From assembly GCA_020722015.1 (NCBI GenBank), contig DYLQ01000001.1:50231-114230 (forward strand): a DNA stretch of 64,000 nt, read 5' to 3'. Positions 38,331 to 49,005 of the stretch are shown piece after piece; position 1 is the first letter of the stretch, and the number at the start of each line of letters is the position of its first letter. The position numbers and the translations under genes are program-made. The notes below the pieces were generated by a model, which was not told where the DNA came from, searched no databases, and saw only the letters and a list, made by a program, of their open reading frames with translations. Source of the DNA: Thermotoga sp. GTDB taxonomy: Bacteria > Thermotogota > Thermotogae > Mesoaciditogales > Mesoaciditogaceae.

Positions 38331-40676
38331 TTATCTTACCTTTCTTAAAATTATTCCGGTTTTTTCGATGAGTTCCATCAACTTCGAAAAAGCTCCGTCA
38401 ATTTCATCTTCTGAAAGAGTCCTATCCATTGAACCGTAAGTTATCCTTATCGTTATACTGTAAGATCCAACAGGTACACCCTTCCCCGTGTAAAGATCTA
38501 TAACCTTGACATCTTTAACGTACTCAGAGGAGTTTTGGGCAAGCTTGATGATCTCCGAAGCCTGGAACTTTCCTTTTTGAACGAACATCGAAAGATCTTT
38601 GAACGAAACGGGGTATTGTGAAGAAGGTTTGTATTCGAAAGTTCGGATGGCTTTAAACATCTTTTCAAGATCAAATTCACATGCGTAAATCGCAAGATCG
38701 ATATCAAAAAAATCTCTTATGTCTTCCGTCAATTCGCCTATTAAGCCTATTTCTTCTCCGTTTAAAATGATTTTTCCACATTGGCCGTTCATAAATCCAT
38801 CGATTTTTTCATTTGTAAAGTTAAGATCGAGATGAAAGTAATTTGCAATTGTTTCTAAATCTCCTTTAAAATTCAAAAGACTTCCCATTCTCTTATCCGT
38901 GTAATCAAGAGGCTCTATCTTTCCTGTTGAAACGAAAGATATCTTTTCAAGTTCGTTATCCGCTTCAAACACCTTTCCAATTTCAAAAAACTTTACATCG
39001 CTTTCCTGATGCTTAACGTTGTAAGCAAGGGCATCTATTAAATTGAACAAAAGAGATGGTCTCATGATTGATAATTCAGGAGAAACGGGATTTAAAAGTT
39101 CTGGGCTTTCTTTGAATGAATTACCGAAAAGTGCTTTTACCTTTGGATCTGAAAAGGCATAATTGACATTTTCAAAATATCCAAGAGATGTTAAAAGGAA
39201 TCTCATCTTGTTTTTAAAATCCCACCATTTATTTTTGTTTCCACGAATGAATGGCATTGACATGATAGAAGAAATATTGTTAAATCCATGTATTCTTGCA
39301 AACTCTTCTATGAGATCGACATCCTGACTTATGTCCTGTCGGAATGTTGGTACCTCGACCACCCAACTCGTTTGATCCTTTGAAACTTTCATTTCAAGCA
39401 TATTAAAAACATCAAACACCTCTTGAGGATCCGGTGTAAAAGACATGTAGGAAGATAATTTTTTATTCGATAATTTTACCACAACTGGTTTTACAATCTT
39501 CGGATAAAGATCTTCCATACCTGAGATCTTACCGCCACTCAAGGAAAGTATCATTCTAACTATCCTTTTTGCAACGTATAGCGTATCATTCGGGTCAACT
39601 CCTCTTTCAAACCTGTAAGATGCATCCGTAGAGAGATTTAGACCCTTTGATGTTTTTCTTGTTCTTACAGGATCGAAAGTTGCAACCTCTATCAATATAT
39701 TTTTTGTCGATTGGCTTATCCCAGAATCTTTTCCACCGATCACGCCTGCGAGTGCCAGTATTTGATCTCCGTCCGTTATCAAAATCTCTCCGCCTTTGAG
39801 TGTGTATGTTTTTGAATTAAGGGCAACGAATTCTTCTCCGCCTTTTGCGTTTTTGACTATGATCTTCGATGAGGGTATTTTATCAAAATCGAAAGCGTGT
39901 ACAGGATGGCCTGTTTCCATCATGACGTAATTCGTTATATCCGCTATGTTGTTTATGGCTCTTATTCCAACGGATGCCAGTCTTCTTTTTAACCACAAGG
40001 GCGAATCCTCTACGGTTATTCCATCTATTTTAACCGCAAGGTATCTTATGCATTCTTTTGATTCGATCGAGATCGAAACGTTGCCTTTTGGAATATCAAT
40101 CTCTACTTCAGGCACTCTCAACTTTTTTCTTCTAACGGTTGCAACTTCACGCGCAAGTCCTATGTGAGACAGGCAATCGGGTCTATTTGGTGTTATTTCG
40201 ATTTCGAAAACAGTTTGATCGAGATCCAGAATTTCGACGATGTCCTTTCCCAGTTCAACCGGCTTTTCAAATTTAAAAACGTAATTCGAGTGAGATTCAA
40301 GGCCAAGTTCTTCGAGAGAAAATAACATGCCGTCCGTTTTAATGCCTCTGATATCAACAGATCTCACCATTTTCCCATTCACATCTGATGCGTTATCGGC
40401 AAGACCGAAGGCAACGAAATCATTTCGTTTAACGCTCTTGTCAGATGTTATGACCGTGTAAACGTTTGATCCGTCATTTACACTGCAAATGTTGAGATTG
40501 TCGGCATTTGGATGCGGCTTGACATCGATAACTTTGGCAGATATGACACCTTTTATGCTTTCAAAAGGCTTCTCTATCTCTTCGACCTCACTTCCTGACA
40601 TCGTAAGATCTTCAGAAAGTTCTTGAATATCATCAACATCGACGTAATCTTTCAACCATTCGATCGATAACTTCAT
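38331..40676 (-). CDS. pheT: Phenylalanyl-tRNA synthetase beta subunit
   Basis: MKLSIEWLKDYVDVD, GIKTDGMLFSLEELGL, TPNRPDCLSHIGLAREVA, YRFERGVDP. Confidence 0.96.
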   Translation of the reverse strand: MKLSIEWLKDYVDVDDIQELSEDLTMSGSEVEEIEKPFESIKGVISAKVIDVKPHPNADNLNICSVNDGSNVYTVITSDKSVKRNDFVAFGLADNASDVNGKMVRSVDIRGIKTDGMLFSLEELGLESHSNYVFKFEKPVELGKDIVEILDLDQTVFEIEITPNRPDCLSHIGLAREVATVRRKKLRVPEVEIDIPKGNVSISIESKECIRYLAVKIDGITVEDSPLWLKRRLASVGIRAINNIADITNYVMMETGHPVHAFDFDKIPSSKIIVKNAKGGEEFVALNSKTYTLKGGEILITDGDQILALAGVIGGKDSGISQSTKNILIEVATFDPVRTRKTSKGLNLSTDASYRFERGVDPNDTLYVAKRIVRMILSLSGGKISGMEDLYPKIVKPVVVKLSNKKLSSYMSFTPDPQEVFDVFNMLEMKVSKDQTSWVVEVPTFRQDISQDVDLIEEFARIHGFNNISSIMSMPFIRGNKNKWWDFKNKMRFLLTSLGYFENVNYAFSDPKVKALFGNSFKESPELLNPVSPELSIMRPSLLFNLIDALAYNVKHQESDVKFFEIGKVFEADNELEKISFVSTGKIEPLDYTDKRMGSLLNFKGDLETIANYFHLDLNFTNEKIDGFMNGQCGKIILNGEEIGLIGELTEDIRDFFDIDLAIYACEFDLEKMFKAIRTFEYKPSSQYPVSFKDLSMFVQKGKFQASEIIKLAQNSSEYVKDVKVIDLYTGKGVPVGSYSITIRITYGSMDRTLSEDEIDGAFSKLMELIEKTGIILRKVR

Positions 40677-40699
40677 AAATCACCTTTTCATCCTTTTCA

Positions 40700-41683
40700 T
40701 TAAAACAATCTCAGAAACTTAAGATAATTCCTTGGGAATTCCCTTATATCGTTTATTCCGTACTTAAGCATGGCTATTCTTTCCATACCCATTCCAAAAG
40801 CAAACCCCTGCCAAATGTCCGGATCAAATCCAACATTTCTCAAAACATTTGGATGTACCATGCCGGCACCGAGCACCTCAAGCCATTCTTTTTTCCCTTC
40901 AAATGAAACATCAACTTCAACGCTTGGCTCTGTAAAAGGAAAATAATGCGGTCTGAATCTCACGATCTTGTCATGACCAAGTATTGCCCTTATGGCACTC
41001 TCAAGAGTGCCTTTGAGATCTGCGATTGAAATGTTTCTGTCTATTGCGAGTCCTTCCATCTGGAAAAAAGACGGCAAATGTGTGGCATCGTAATCATTTC
41101 TGTAAACCCGCCCTGCAGAGATGATTCTAATAGGGGGTTGTTGCTTTTCCATGGTCCTTATCTGAACAGGAGAAGTATGAGTTCTGAGCAAAAGATTTTC
41201 TGAAATGTAAAATGTATCATGAAGATCTCTTGCCGGATGCCATTGAGGAGTGTTAAGGGCTTCAAAGTTGTAATAAACACTTTCTATTTCAGGACCTTCC
41301 ACGACGTTAAAACCCATTTTTGAAAAAACATCGACGCATTCGTTTATAACCTGAGTTATAACGTGAATTTTGCCAACAGACTTCAGTGGACCAGGGATTG
41401 TCATGTCCAAAGATCTTTCCAAGAACTTTGATTTAAGCATTTCCATTTTAAGAGAAGCTGCTTTTTGAGAAAGCATCGTTTCTATTTTTAACTTCAGATC
41501 GTTCACCTTTTTCCCGAAATCTGCTTTTTCCTCTGACGGCAAAGTGGAAATTTTTTTCATAAGCGAAGTTACATTCCCATTTTTCCCAAGCGTTGCTACC
41601 CTGATCTTTTCTATATCGTCAAGATCTTTGACCTTATCTATTTGAGACTTTATAGTTTGTGCAAGTATCTCGAAATCATCCAT
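40700..41683 (-). CDS. pheS: Phenylalanyl-tRNA synthetase alpha subunit
   Basis: HPARDLHDTFYI, LLRTHTSPVQIRTM, RVYRNDYDATHLPSFFQMEGLAID, FAFGMGMERIAMLKYGINDIR. Confidence 0.96.
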   Translation of the reverse strand: MDDFEILAQTIKSQIDKVKDLDDIEKIRVATLGKNGNVTSLMKKISTLPSEEKADFGKKVNDLKLKIETMLSQKAASLKMEMLKSKFLERSLDMTIPGPLKSVGKIHVITQVINECVDVFSKMGFNVVEGPEIESVYYNFEALNTPQWHPARDLHDTFYISENLLLRTHTSPVQIRTMEKQQPPIRIISAGRVYRNDYDATHLPSFFQMEGLAIDRNISIADLKGTLESAIRAILGHDKIVRFRPHYFPFTEPSVEVDVSFEGKKEWLEVLGAGMVHPNVLRNVGFDPDIWQGFAFGMGMERIAMLKYGINDIREFPRNYLKFLRLF

Positions 41684-41870
41684 CTTTTACCTCCCGAAGC
41701 ACTTATTCAATTTTATCACAAATTTCTTTTTTAAGTCATCCAAAACAAACGGTGTATGTCGTACGGGCCATTTACCATATAACACGCGTAATATATGCTA
41801 TTGGCTGTTATTTGACATTTTTGTACCTATATAGGGTATAATTGTATAAATAATACAGGAGGATCTTCAC

Positions 41871-42542
41871 TTGTCTCCAATTGCCGTAACAACACAAATT
41901 TCTTATTGGAGTGCGTTTGTCGGAGGAATTTTAAGTTTCTTTTCTCCATGCATTTTCCCTATTTTACCCGGCTTTTTGGCTTTTCTTGTTTCTTCGCATG
42001 GAAAAAGTGGGGCAGTTTACAAGGCAATTGCATTTTCGATAGGCCTTTCGGTTATCTTCATTTTGCTTGGCCTTGCAACAGGTACTTTTGGTGGTTTTTT
42101 GATCATGTACAAGAGATACGTCGAGATAATAGGAGGTATTCTCGTCGTGATCTTCGGCTTAAGTTACACAGGTCTTTTCACGTTGCCGTTTTTTGAAAAA
42201 GGCATTTACATACCTTTCAAAAGAGACGTCGATAGTTTCTGGAGTGCATTTCTTTTTGGAATAGTAACCGCTTTCGCATGGACACCATGCATAGGTCCAG
42301 CATTAGGCACTATCCTCACGATGGCGGCAACTGGGAATACCATATCAGGTGGAATTTTACTTTCCATCTTTTCTTTAGGCCTTGTCATACCTCTTATACT
42401 GGCGTCCGTCTTGATCCAGATTGTGAACAAGATCGTTACATTCATCGTCAAATATCAAAGATGGATAAACGTAACGGGTGGAATAATCCTTGTGATTTTT
42501 GGCTTTTTGATGATCTTTGGTAAACTTGCACTTTTAAGTTAA
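41871..42542 (+). CDS. ccdA: CcdA/DsbD-like thiol-disulfide membrane transporter
   Basis: GGILSFFSPCIFPILPGFLAFL, AFAWTPCIGPALGTILTMAATG (paired Pro-Cys motifs); TTG start. Confidence 0.9.
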   Translation: MSPIAVTTQISYWSAFVGGILSFFSPCIFPILPGFLAFLVSSHGKSGAVYKAIAFSIGLSVIFILLGLATGTFGGFLIMYKRYVEIIGGILVVIFGLSYTGLFTLPFFEKGIYIPFKRDVDSFWSAFLFGIVTAFAWTPCIGPALGTILTMAATGNTISGGILLSIFSLGLVIPLILASVLIQIVNKIVTFIVKYQRWINVTGGIILVIFGFLMIFGKLALLS

Positions 42543-42556
42543 TTGAGGAGGTAAAA

Positions 42557-43255
42557 ATGAAAAAAATTCTCGTGTTTTTGGCTTTGTCTCTTATAACCTT
42601 AAGCGTTTTTGCCTATTCGTTGAACGACGTTTTGCTTAACAACTTCAACACCGTCATGACTTTATCAAAGTACGAGCAAAAAGATGCAATAATAGTTTTT
42701 TCGGATCCAACTTGTTTTTATTGCAACAAACTTAAAAGTGACACGCTTTCAAATCTTGGCGTTCAGCAGATGTTGTCCAACAATTTCGTGATAGGTCAAA
42801 TTTACGAAACGAACGATACTGCCAACTTTGAAGGGAAAACATACACCTACGCACAACTTTTTCAAGGATTTGGGATTAAAGGTACGCCGACACTTTTCTT
42901 TTTCACACAGTCCGGTACGCCGATAACTTATTTACCAGGTTACCTTGGGCCTTCTGATTTCATAAAAGTGCTTCAATACATCGCACTTGGATATTACGCT
43001 AAAAATGTCAATTTCAGTACATTTTCAAAAGAAAACAGCAAGTTCGTGGGAACGCCTTCCATAATTGAACTGACAAAATCTCAAGCTGACTATATACTTA
43101 AAAATGATCCCATGTCAAAGGGAATAAACTCTTATCCACCAAAAAATGCCGATCTTTTCTTGAAATACATCGTTTCCGGCCAAGATGCCACTTCAATAGC
43201 AAACCAAATGATGAAGGACGGATTTTACAACATCTATGTTGTAAATGGTAAATGA
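42557..43255 (+). CDS. Secreted thioredoxin-fold protein
   Basis: Signal peptide MKKILVFLALSLITLSVFA; IVFSDPTCFYCNKLKSD (CxxC), GIKGTPTLFFF. Confidence 0.88.
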   Translation: MKKILVFLALSLITLSVFAYSLNDVLLNNFNTVMTLSKYEQKDAIIVFSDPTCFYCNKLKSDTLSNLGVQQMLSNNFVIGQIYETNDTANFEGKTYTYAQLFQGFGIKGTPTLFFFTQSGTPITYLPGYLGPSDFIKVLQYIALGYYAKNVNFSTFSKENSKFVGTPSIIELTKSQADYILKNDPMSKGINSYPPKNADLFLKYIVSGQDATSIANQMMKDGFYNIYVVNGK

Positions 43256-44088
43256 TAGGGTATTTAAAACCTGACGTAAACGAACTTAAAGTTAAAGAAC
43301 TTAAACTCTACAACGCATACTATTGTGGTATATGTACCGGTTTGTCGAAAAAATATGGGCCAATTTCCCGTCTTCTTTTAAGTTATGACTCAACTTTTTT
43401 CGTAATACTAAGCGATGTTTTATCAGGTACGCAATGTCAATTTGGTCATGCAAGATGTCCGTTGCCTCCATTTCAGAAGAAAAATGTGGTCAAAAGCGAA
43501 GATGTAAAATTTGGAATGGAAATATCTAAATTCTTTTCAGACTTGAAAATCGATGATTTTAAAAGGGATTCAAGGGGATTCGCACATATACTTTCTTTTT
43601 TCCTATTTCATTTCAGATCGAATGAAGAATTTGGAAAAATTTCTAAGCCTTACACCGATAGAATCCTATTTTCTGAAATTTCATCAGAATCCAATCCACA
43701 AGAGGTTGCGGACATTTTTGGCAAATTCTCTGAAGCCATTGCAACTTCTCTTTCAAATCTCAAAAGGGCGTCTAATATGATATATCTAATGGGGAAATGG
43801 ATATATCTCATAGATGCCCTTGATGATCTCGAAGAAGATTTCAAAAAAAGAAATTACAATCCGTTCCTCGTAAAATACGGATCTGATTTTGATGATCCGA
43901 ATTTTTTTGTTAAAATAAGAGAAGCAGAAAAAGCGCCTATCAATTTTCTGATATACATGATACAAGAAGAATACAAAGGGCTAAAAATTGAACCGTCCGT
44001 TAAAAGGAATTTGATAGAAAACGTGATCTTCTATGGACTGCCGGGGACATCTGCAAAAATTCTTGGCAAAAGGATGATGGAAAATTGA
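43252..44088 (+). CDS. DUF5685-family protein
   Basis: [49 protein letters not shown]. Confidence 0.78.
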   Translation: MIGYLKPDVNELKVKELKLYNAYYCGICTGLSKKYGPISRLLLSYDSTFFVILSDVLSGTQCQFGHARCPLPPFQKKNVVKSEDVKFGMEISKFFSDLKIDDFKRDSRGFAHILSFFLFHFRSNEEFGKISKPYTDRILFSEISSESNPQEVADIFGKFSEAIATSLSNLKRASNMIYLMGKWIYLIDALDDLEEDFKKRNYNPFLVKYGSDFDDPNFFVKIREAEKAPINFLIYMIQEEYKGLKIEPSVKRNLIENVIFYGLPGTSAKILGKRMMEN

Positions 44089-44681
44089 AAGATCCGTATG
44101 AGGTGCTTGGTGTAAATAGAAACGCCACTAAAGAGGAAATAAGAGATGCTTACAGAGAACTCATAAAAAAATATCATCCGGACAAATTCAGGGATAACCC
44201 TGATATGAAAGCACTTGCCGAGGAGAAGATCAAAGAGGTAAATGAGGCTTATAAATATCTTTTGGACAATTTTGATAACTCTTCTGGCGTATCAGGTGTT
44301 GCAAGCGGAGACCAATCTCTTTTCCAACAAGCAAGGCAGAAAATAGGAACTGGAGATTATTACGGTGCTGAAGACTTGCTTGTCAGAATTTCAGACAAAT
44401 CAAATCCGGAATGGTATTTTTTAAGTGGTCTTATATATTTCAAACAGGGATGGTACGATAAAGCGGGAACTTACCTCAAATATGCCCACGAAGCTAAACC
44501 TGACAACAAAGAATACGAAGACACCTATAAAGAATTTTTAAAAGCTTCAAGAAGTTATAATCCCCAGATGAATGGCCCTGCTCAAGGTGGCGGTATGAAC
44601 GATGAAACAACGGCATGCCTGAATTGCTGTGCTGCTTTGGCCTGCACGGACATATGCTGCCATTGTATGGGAGGAATTTGA
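44085..44681 (+). CDS. J-domain (DnaJ-like) protein with Cys-rich C-terminal tail
   Basis: [33 protein letters not shown]; tail [20 protein letters not shown]. Confidence 0.9.
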   Translation: MKDPYEVLGVNRNATKEEIRDAYRELIKKYHPDKFRDNPDMKALAEEKIKEVNEAYKYLLDNFDNSSGVSGVASGDQSLFQQARQKIGTGDYYGAEDLLVRISDKSNPEWYFLSGLIYFKQGWYDKAGTYLKYAHEAKPDNKEYEDTYKEFLKASRSYNPQMNGPAQGGGMNDETTACLNCCAALACTDICCHCMGGI

Positions 44682-44682
44682 T

Positions 44683-45171
44683 TTGAAGGCAAGAAATATA
44701 GCCTTCGGATCTATTTATGCTGCAATTTCAATTGTTCTTATATCATCTTCTGCTATGTTTGCAGACGATCTTTTTTTGTTGATCTTTGCCTCTCTTCCTC
44801 TTATTGCACTAACGGATCAGTTTGGAAGACGAATGGGATTGCTCGCTTACTGCGTGATTTCAGTCGTAACTTTCTTGATCTTTCCGCTTAGAATATCCAC
44901 AACGATCTTCATATTACTTTTTGGCCCGTATTCTATACTAAGGGATTCTTTTAAGAACAAAAAAGTTTTGAATATGGTATTTCATCTTTCCTTACTCTTC
45001 GGCCTCGCTTCGCTATCTTACTTTGTTATAACTTATCTTTTGAATTTGAACTTTAAATATTCTGTCTTTCTTGTCGTCTTTGGATTTTTTGGTCTTTTGC
45101 TTTATGAAAGATTTGTTGAATATTTCGTGAGATGGTACAAAAGGATCATCTTACGCCAAAGGTGGATGTAA
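44683..45171 (+). CDS. Hypothetical polytopic membrane protein
   Basis: TTG at 44683 after GGGAGGAATTT; ARNIAFGSIYAAISIVLISSSAMF and further hydrophobic segments. Confidence 0.7.
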   Translation: MKARNIAFGSIYAAISIVLISSSAMFADDLFLLIFASLPLIALTDQFGRRMGLLAYCVISVVTFLIFPLRISTTIFILLFGPYSILRDSFKNKKVLNMVFHLSLLFGLASLSYFVITYLLNLNFKYSVFLVVFGFFGLLLYERFVEYFVRWYKRIILRQRWM

Positions 45172-46809
45172 ATGCCTTACGATTCGTTTTTGGTTGCGAA
45201 GATCGTAAAAGAAATAGAAACTCCGGCCTATCTGACTGGAATATACGATGCCACAAGTCATTCTATCGTACTTTCTTTGAACAAAAAAGATCTTATGATA
45301 GACGTTGGCGGATGGCCTAATCTGAGATTTACGAAGATATTCGTTGAGAAAGATCTTTATCCGTCAAGTTTTGTTTCCATCATGAGGGCAAAATTGAAAG
45401 GTGCAATGCTTTTAAAAGTGAGTCAGATAGATTTTGACAGGATAGTGAGATTTGAATTCGAAGTGACAAATCTTATAGGTGAGAAAGAGAGCTTGGAACT
45501 TTACCATGAAGTTATGGGAAGTTTTGGAAACATCATTCTTGTAAAAGATGGAAAGGTTATTTCTGCGTTCAAAAATGTTTCGTCTGCCAAAAGGAGGATC
45601 TTTCCAGGCGTCGATTATGTTTTCCCCGAAGAGGATAGAATAGCACCATGGGAAATCGATGAAAACATCTTTTTGAATGCTTCCGGCCGTCTCGATCAAT
45701 TCCTTGTATCAAAGGTAATGGGATTTTCAAAAAAAACTGCTATTGAAGTGACAAAACTCGCGAATTTGAGTTTTGATACTGAAATTGCATCCTTGAAAAT
45801 GGAAGAAATCGACAGGATTGTCCATCTGATAAGAAAAATGGTGAAGGATATCGAAAACAGGCAAGTTTATATCTCTTTTGAAGCGAGCCTTCCAAAAGAT
45901 ATATATGCTTTCGAACCTTATGGCGAATTTAAAACCTTTGATAGTGCTTCAGATGCGATAGAGAAATTACTTTCAATCTCAAAAGAAGAATCACCAATTT
46001 TAAAAAAAGAAAGGCTCTTAAAAAGTGTTAAAAGTTTCACAGAAAAGAATGAGGAGATATTGAAGAAGATAAGACAAGAATTGAAAGAATCAGATAACGC
46101 AGAAGAATTCAGAAAATACGGCGAACTTCTGATATCGCATTTGCATGAACTTCCCAAAAAGTCACAGAAGGTAGAGGTCTTTGATTGGGAAACGAATAAA
46201 CCGGTGATCGTAAATCTCGATCCAAAGATAGATGTGTCAAAAAATGCCCAGCATTTCTTTTCCATTTACACGCGCCTTAAAAACAAACATGACGGTATCG
46301 TAAAGAGAGAAGAGATAATTCGAAAAAGGATATCATACCTTCAGGAGATCGTATATGAAATAGAAAATATCTCCGAAAATGCAGAACTCGATGATATAGA
46401 AAAAGAACTTTCAATATTCAAATACATACCAAGTAGAAAAAAGCAAAAAACCCAAAAAGAGTCAAAACCAATAGAATACGAAATAAGTGGTTTTAAAATT
46501 GTAATTGGTAAGAACAACATTCAAAATGACAGGGTAACAAGAGCTGCCTCTCCCGATGATTTGTGGTTTCATGTAAGAGAAGCACCTGGCTCTCATGTCA
46601 TACTCGTAACTGGCAAAAGAGAACCACCTCAAGATGTTATAGAATTCGTAGCGTCTATTGCAGCCGGCCATTCAAGGTACCGCAACGATCTCTGGGCGAG
46701 TGTAGATTACACTTACGTTAAATACGTTTCAAAACCCAAAGGTGCGAAGCCTGGTTTCGTCATTTACAAGAATTTCAAAACTTTGCGTGTTAGGCCTCGT
46801 TTAATTTAA
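45172..46809 (+). CDS. rqcH: Ribosome quality-control protein RqcH (NFACT family)
   Basis: MPYDSFLVAKIVKEI, EVMGSFGNIILV, IGKNNIQNDRVTRAASPDDLWFHVREAPGSHVIL. Confidence 0.92.
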   Translation: MPYDSFLVAKIVKEIETPAYLTGIYDATSHSIVLSLNKKDLMIDVGGWPNLRFTKIFVEKDLYPSSFVSIMRAKLKGAMLLKVSQIDFDRIVRFEFEVTNLIGEKESLELYHEVMGSFGNIILVKDGKVISAFKNVSSAKRRIFPGVDYVFPEEDRIAPWEIDENIFLNASGRLDQFLVSKVMGFSKKTAIEVTKLANLSFDTEIASLKMEEIDRIVHLIRKMVKDIENRQVYISFEASLPKDIYAFEPYGEFKTFDSASDAIEKLLSISKEESPILKKERLLKSVKSFTEKNEEILKKIRQELKESDNAEEFRKYGELLISHLHELPKKSQKVEVFDWETNKPVIVNLDPKIDVSKNAQHFFSIYTRLKNKHDGIVKREEIIRKRISYLQEIVYEIENISENAELDDIEKELSIFKYIPSRKKQKTQKESKPIEYEISGFKIVIGKNNIQNDRVTRAASPDDLWFHVREAPGSHVILVTGKREPPQDVIEFVASIAAGHSRYRNDLWASVDYTYVKYVSKPKGAKPGFVIYKNFKTLRVRPRLI

Positions 46810-48000
46810 TTGTTCCAAGAAATCAACGTATTTTTTGACGATTTCTTCTCTGAGATAATTTTTGATAACGTAGGTTTTTCCCTCAGAGGAATTTTTTTGG
46901 TAGAAATCGTAATTATCTCTTATTTTTTTTATCGAATCGATGATCTCCTCAACGTTTCCTCTGTGAACCCTTATACCGGACTTCGAATTATCAAGAATTT
47001 CAGCCGAAAGCCCATCGAGACCATATACAACCGGTCTATTCGCAACGGCATATTCAAAGGTTTTTGATGGAAGTGAATCGGCAAAAAGATCGCTTTTTGC
47101 AAGGTGTATGAACAGCACATCACTTGCCGAATAGTAAACCGGTACACGATCTCTTGGAACTGGAGGAACGAAGTAGATGTTATCAACGCCTTTCGATAGC
47201 GTCATCAATCTTTCTTTGTCAGATCCATCTCCAACTAACACGAAGTGGATATCTTTTAGTGATTTTGCCACATCGACAAGGACGGCAAGATCTTGACCAA
47301 GGCCAATATTGCCAATGTAAGACACAAGAAATTCATTTTTTTCAATAGAAAGCGATTGCCTCGCAACATCTTTTTTTTCGCTCCACTCTGTTATCTCTTT
47401 AAGCAAATAACCATCAAGGCCATTGGAAAATGTCACAAGTTTACCGCGATCGATACCTTTTGACGATATCTTGTCATTCATGAAAGGGAGAACTGTGACT
47501 ATTCTGTAAGCCGAATTGTACATCTTTCTTTCGTAATGTCTCATTATCTTTATTATTGGATTCGATTCTTTTGCTTTCCCAAGTTCTACAATTGTGTCTG
47601 GCCACAGGTCTCTTACCTCTAAGATAAGCTTTCCGACTCTTTTTTTGAGAGAAATACCGGCAACGCCGATAAGGAAAGGAGGACTTGATACTATTCCAAC
47701 GTCAAAATGATTTTCATTGCACAATTTTTTGGCTTTGCTTTTCATTTTCAGGTAAAAATCCGCTTGTCTCCATATCTGAGCAAGAGCAGAATCATTTCCG
47801 GTTTTAACGTTTATTCTTATAATCCTTTCTGCCCCAGAAAGCTCGTCAGATGTTTTAAGAGAAGAATAACGGTTGGGGGTTGCGGTCAAAACCGTTACGT
47901 CATGATTCCTTTTCGTCAGCTCGTCAGAAAGGGCTTTAAGCCTAAAAGCAGAAGCTCCAAGATCAGGCGGATAGTGTTGAGTAACTATTAAAACCCTCAT
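46801..48000 (-). CDS. Glycosyltransferase family 4 (GT-B)
   Basis: MRVLIVTQHYPPDLGASAFRLKALSDEL, VSYIGNIGLGQDLAVLVDVA, SKTFEYAVANRPVVYG; start at internal ATG 48000. Confidence 0.87.
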   Translation of the reverse strand: MRVLIVTQHYPPDLGASAFRLKALSDELTKRNHDVTVLTATPNRYSSLKTSDELSGAERIIRINVKTGNDSALAQIWRQADFYLKMKSKAKKLCNENHFDVGIVSSPPFLIGVAGISLKKRVGKLILEVRDLWPDTIVELGKAKESNPIIKIMRHYERKMYNSAYRIVTVLPFMNDKISSKGIDRGKLVTFSNGLDGYLLKEITEWSEKKDVARQSLSIEKNEFLVSYIGNIGLGQDLAVLVDVAKSLKDIHFVLVGDGSDKERLMTLSKGVDNIYFVPPVPRDRVPVYYSASDVLFIHLAKSDLFADSLPSKTFEYAVANRPVVYGLDGLSAEILDNSKSGIRVHRGNVEEIIDSIKKIRDNYDFYQKNSSEGKTYVIKNYLREEIVKKYVDFLEQLN

Positions 48001-48156
48001 TGAAATTCTCCTTTTTAAAATTCTTTGTATACAGATATATGATATCATAAGAATTGAAAATGTATAATTATACTAATTCATCAGTCATTCCAGACCTGAT
48101 CGGGAATCCTATCCGATAAAGACAAATGACTTTATTTTTAAAATTGGAGGAAAGAA

Positions 48157-49005
48157 TTGGAAAAGCCATCATTTTATTTCAAAATGATCTTAAGTGGCAT
48201 TTTGATGGGCATTTCGATGATACTCCCAGGGACAAGTTGGCCTGTCATGGCAATAATTCTTGGGGTTTACGAACCTTTAATGCTTAGTTTGAACAAACTG
48301 TTTTCCGCCCCAAAAACGCTTACAAATCAAAATATCAAATTGCTTGTGTTCTTGATCATAGGCATAGTACCGGCCATCTTTTTCACTTCATACTTCATTT
48401 TAGATCTTCTCATGAAATTTTCATTTGAAATAAATGCCATTTTCATAGGTCTCATATTAGGTTCCATTTATCTGCTTTACTTAGAAGTAAAGAAAAAAGG
48501 ACTTTCGGAGTTTTTATGGTTTTTCATCGGTCTTGCAGTCGTCATTCTTCCACTTCTATTTGGCCTTAGAATAAGCGATTTAAGGTTTTTTACGACGATC
48601 TTCGGCTCAAAGTTCCTTGATTTCATATCGGGTTTAGCAGTTTCAACATCTCTTCCGGCCGTTGGAGACACGATAATGCTACTTTTGCTTGGAAATTACA
48701 GACATCTTTTGAATGCCGTGAGAACTTTTGATGTTGCAACGCTTTCTGTTTTTTTAGTGGGCTTTTTGATAGGATTTTTTGCTTTTGTCAGAATAATTGG
48801 AAGCCTTTTGAAAAGATATCACTCTCAAACTTATGCCTTTATAATAGGTCTCATGATGGCTTCTATAACTTCGATATGGCCTTTCGCAAGGCACTCGTAC
48901 AATCTGTCTCGTGTTATACTTTTTATGTTGTTAATCGCAGGAGGCTTTTTGATTTCTTTTTACCTTGAAAAGATTTCATCAAAGAAGGTAAAACATGAAA
49001 AATGA
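48157..49005 (+). CDS. DUF368 family membrane protein (PopT-type undecaprenyl-phosphate translocase family)
   Basis: GISMILPGTSWPVMAIILGVYEPLMLSLNKLF; multiple TM segments; TTG start. Confidence 0.8.
   Translation: MEKPSFYFKMILSGILMGISMILPGTSWPVMAIILGVYEPLMLSLNKLFSAPKTLTNQNIKLLVFLIIGIVPAIFFTSYFILDLLMKFSFEINAIFIGLILGSIYLLYLEVKKKGLSEFLWFFIGLAVVILPLLFGLRISDLRFFTTIFGSKFLDFISGLAVSTSLPAVGDTIMLLLLGNYRHLLNAVRTFDVATLSVFLVGFLIGFFAFVRIIGSLLKRYHSQTYAFIIGLMMASITSIWPFARHSYNLSRVILFMLLIAGGFLISFYLEKISSKKVKHEK

Noticed and set aside
41812-41842. TTGACA...TATAAT promoter upstream of ccdA
   Set aside because: Good hexamers but the spacer counts as 19 nt, longer than optimal; plausible but not strong enough to list as a feature.
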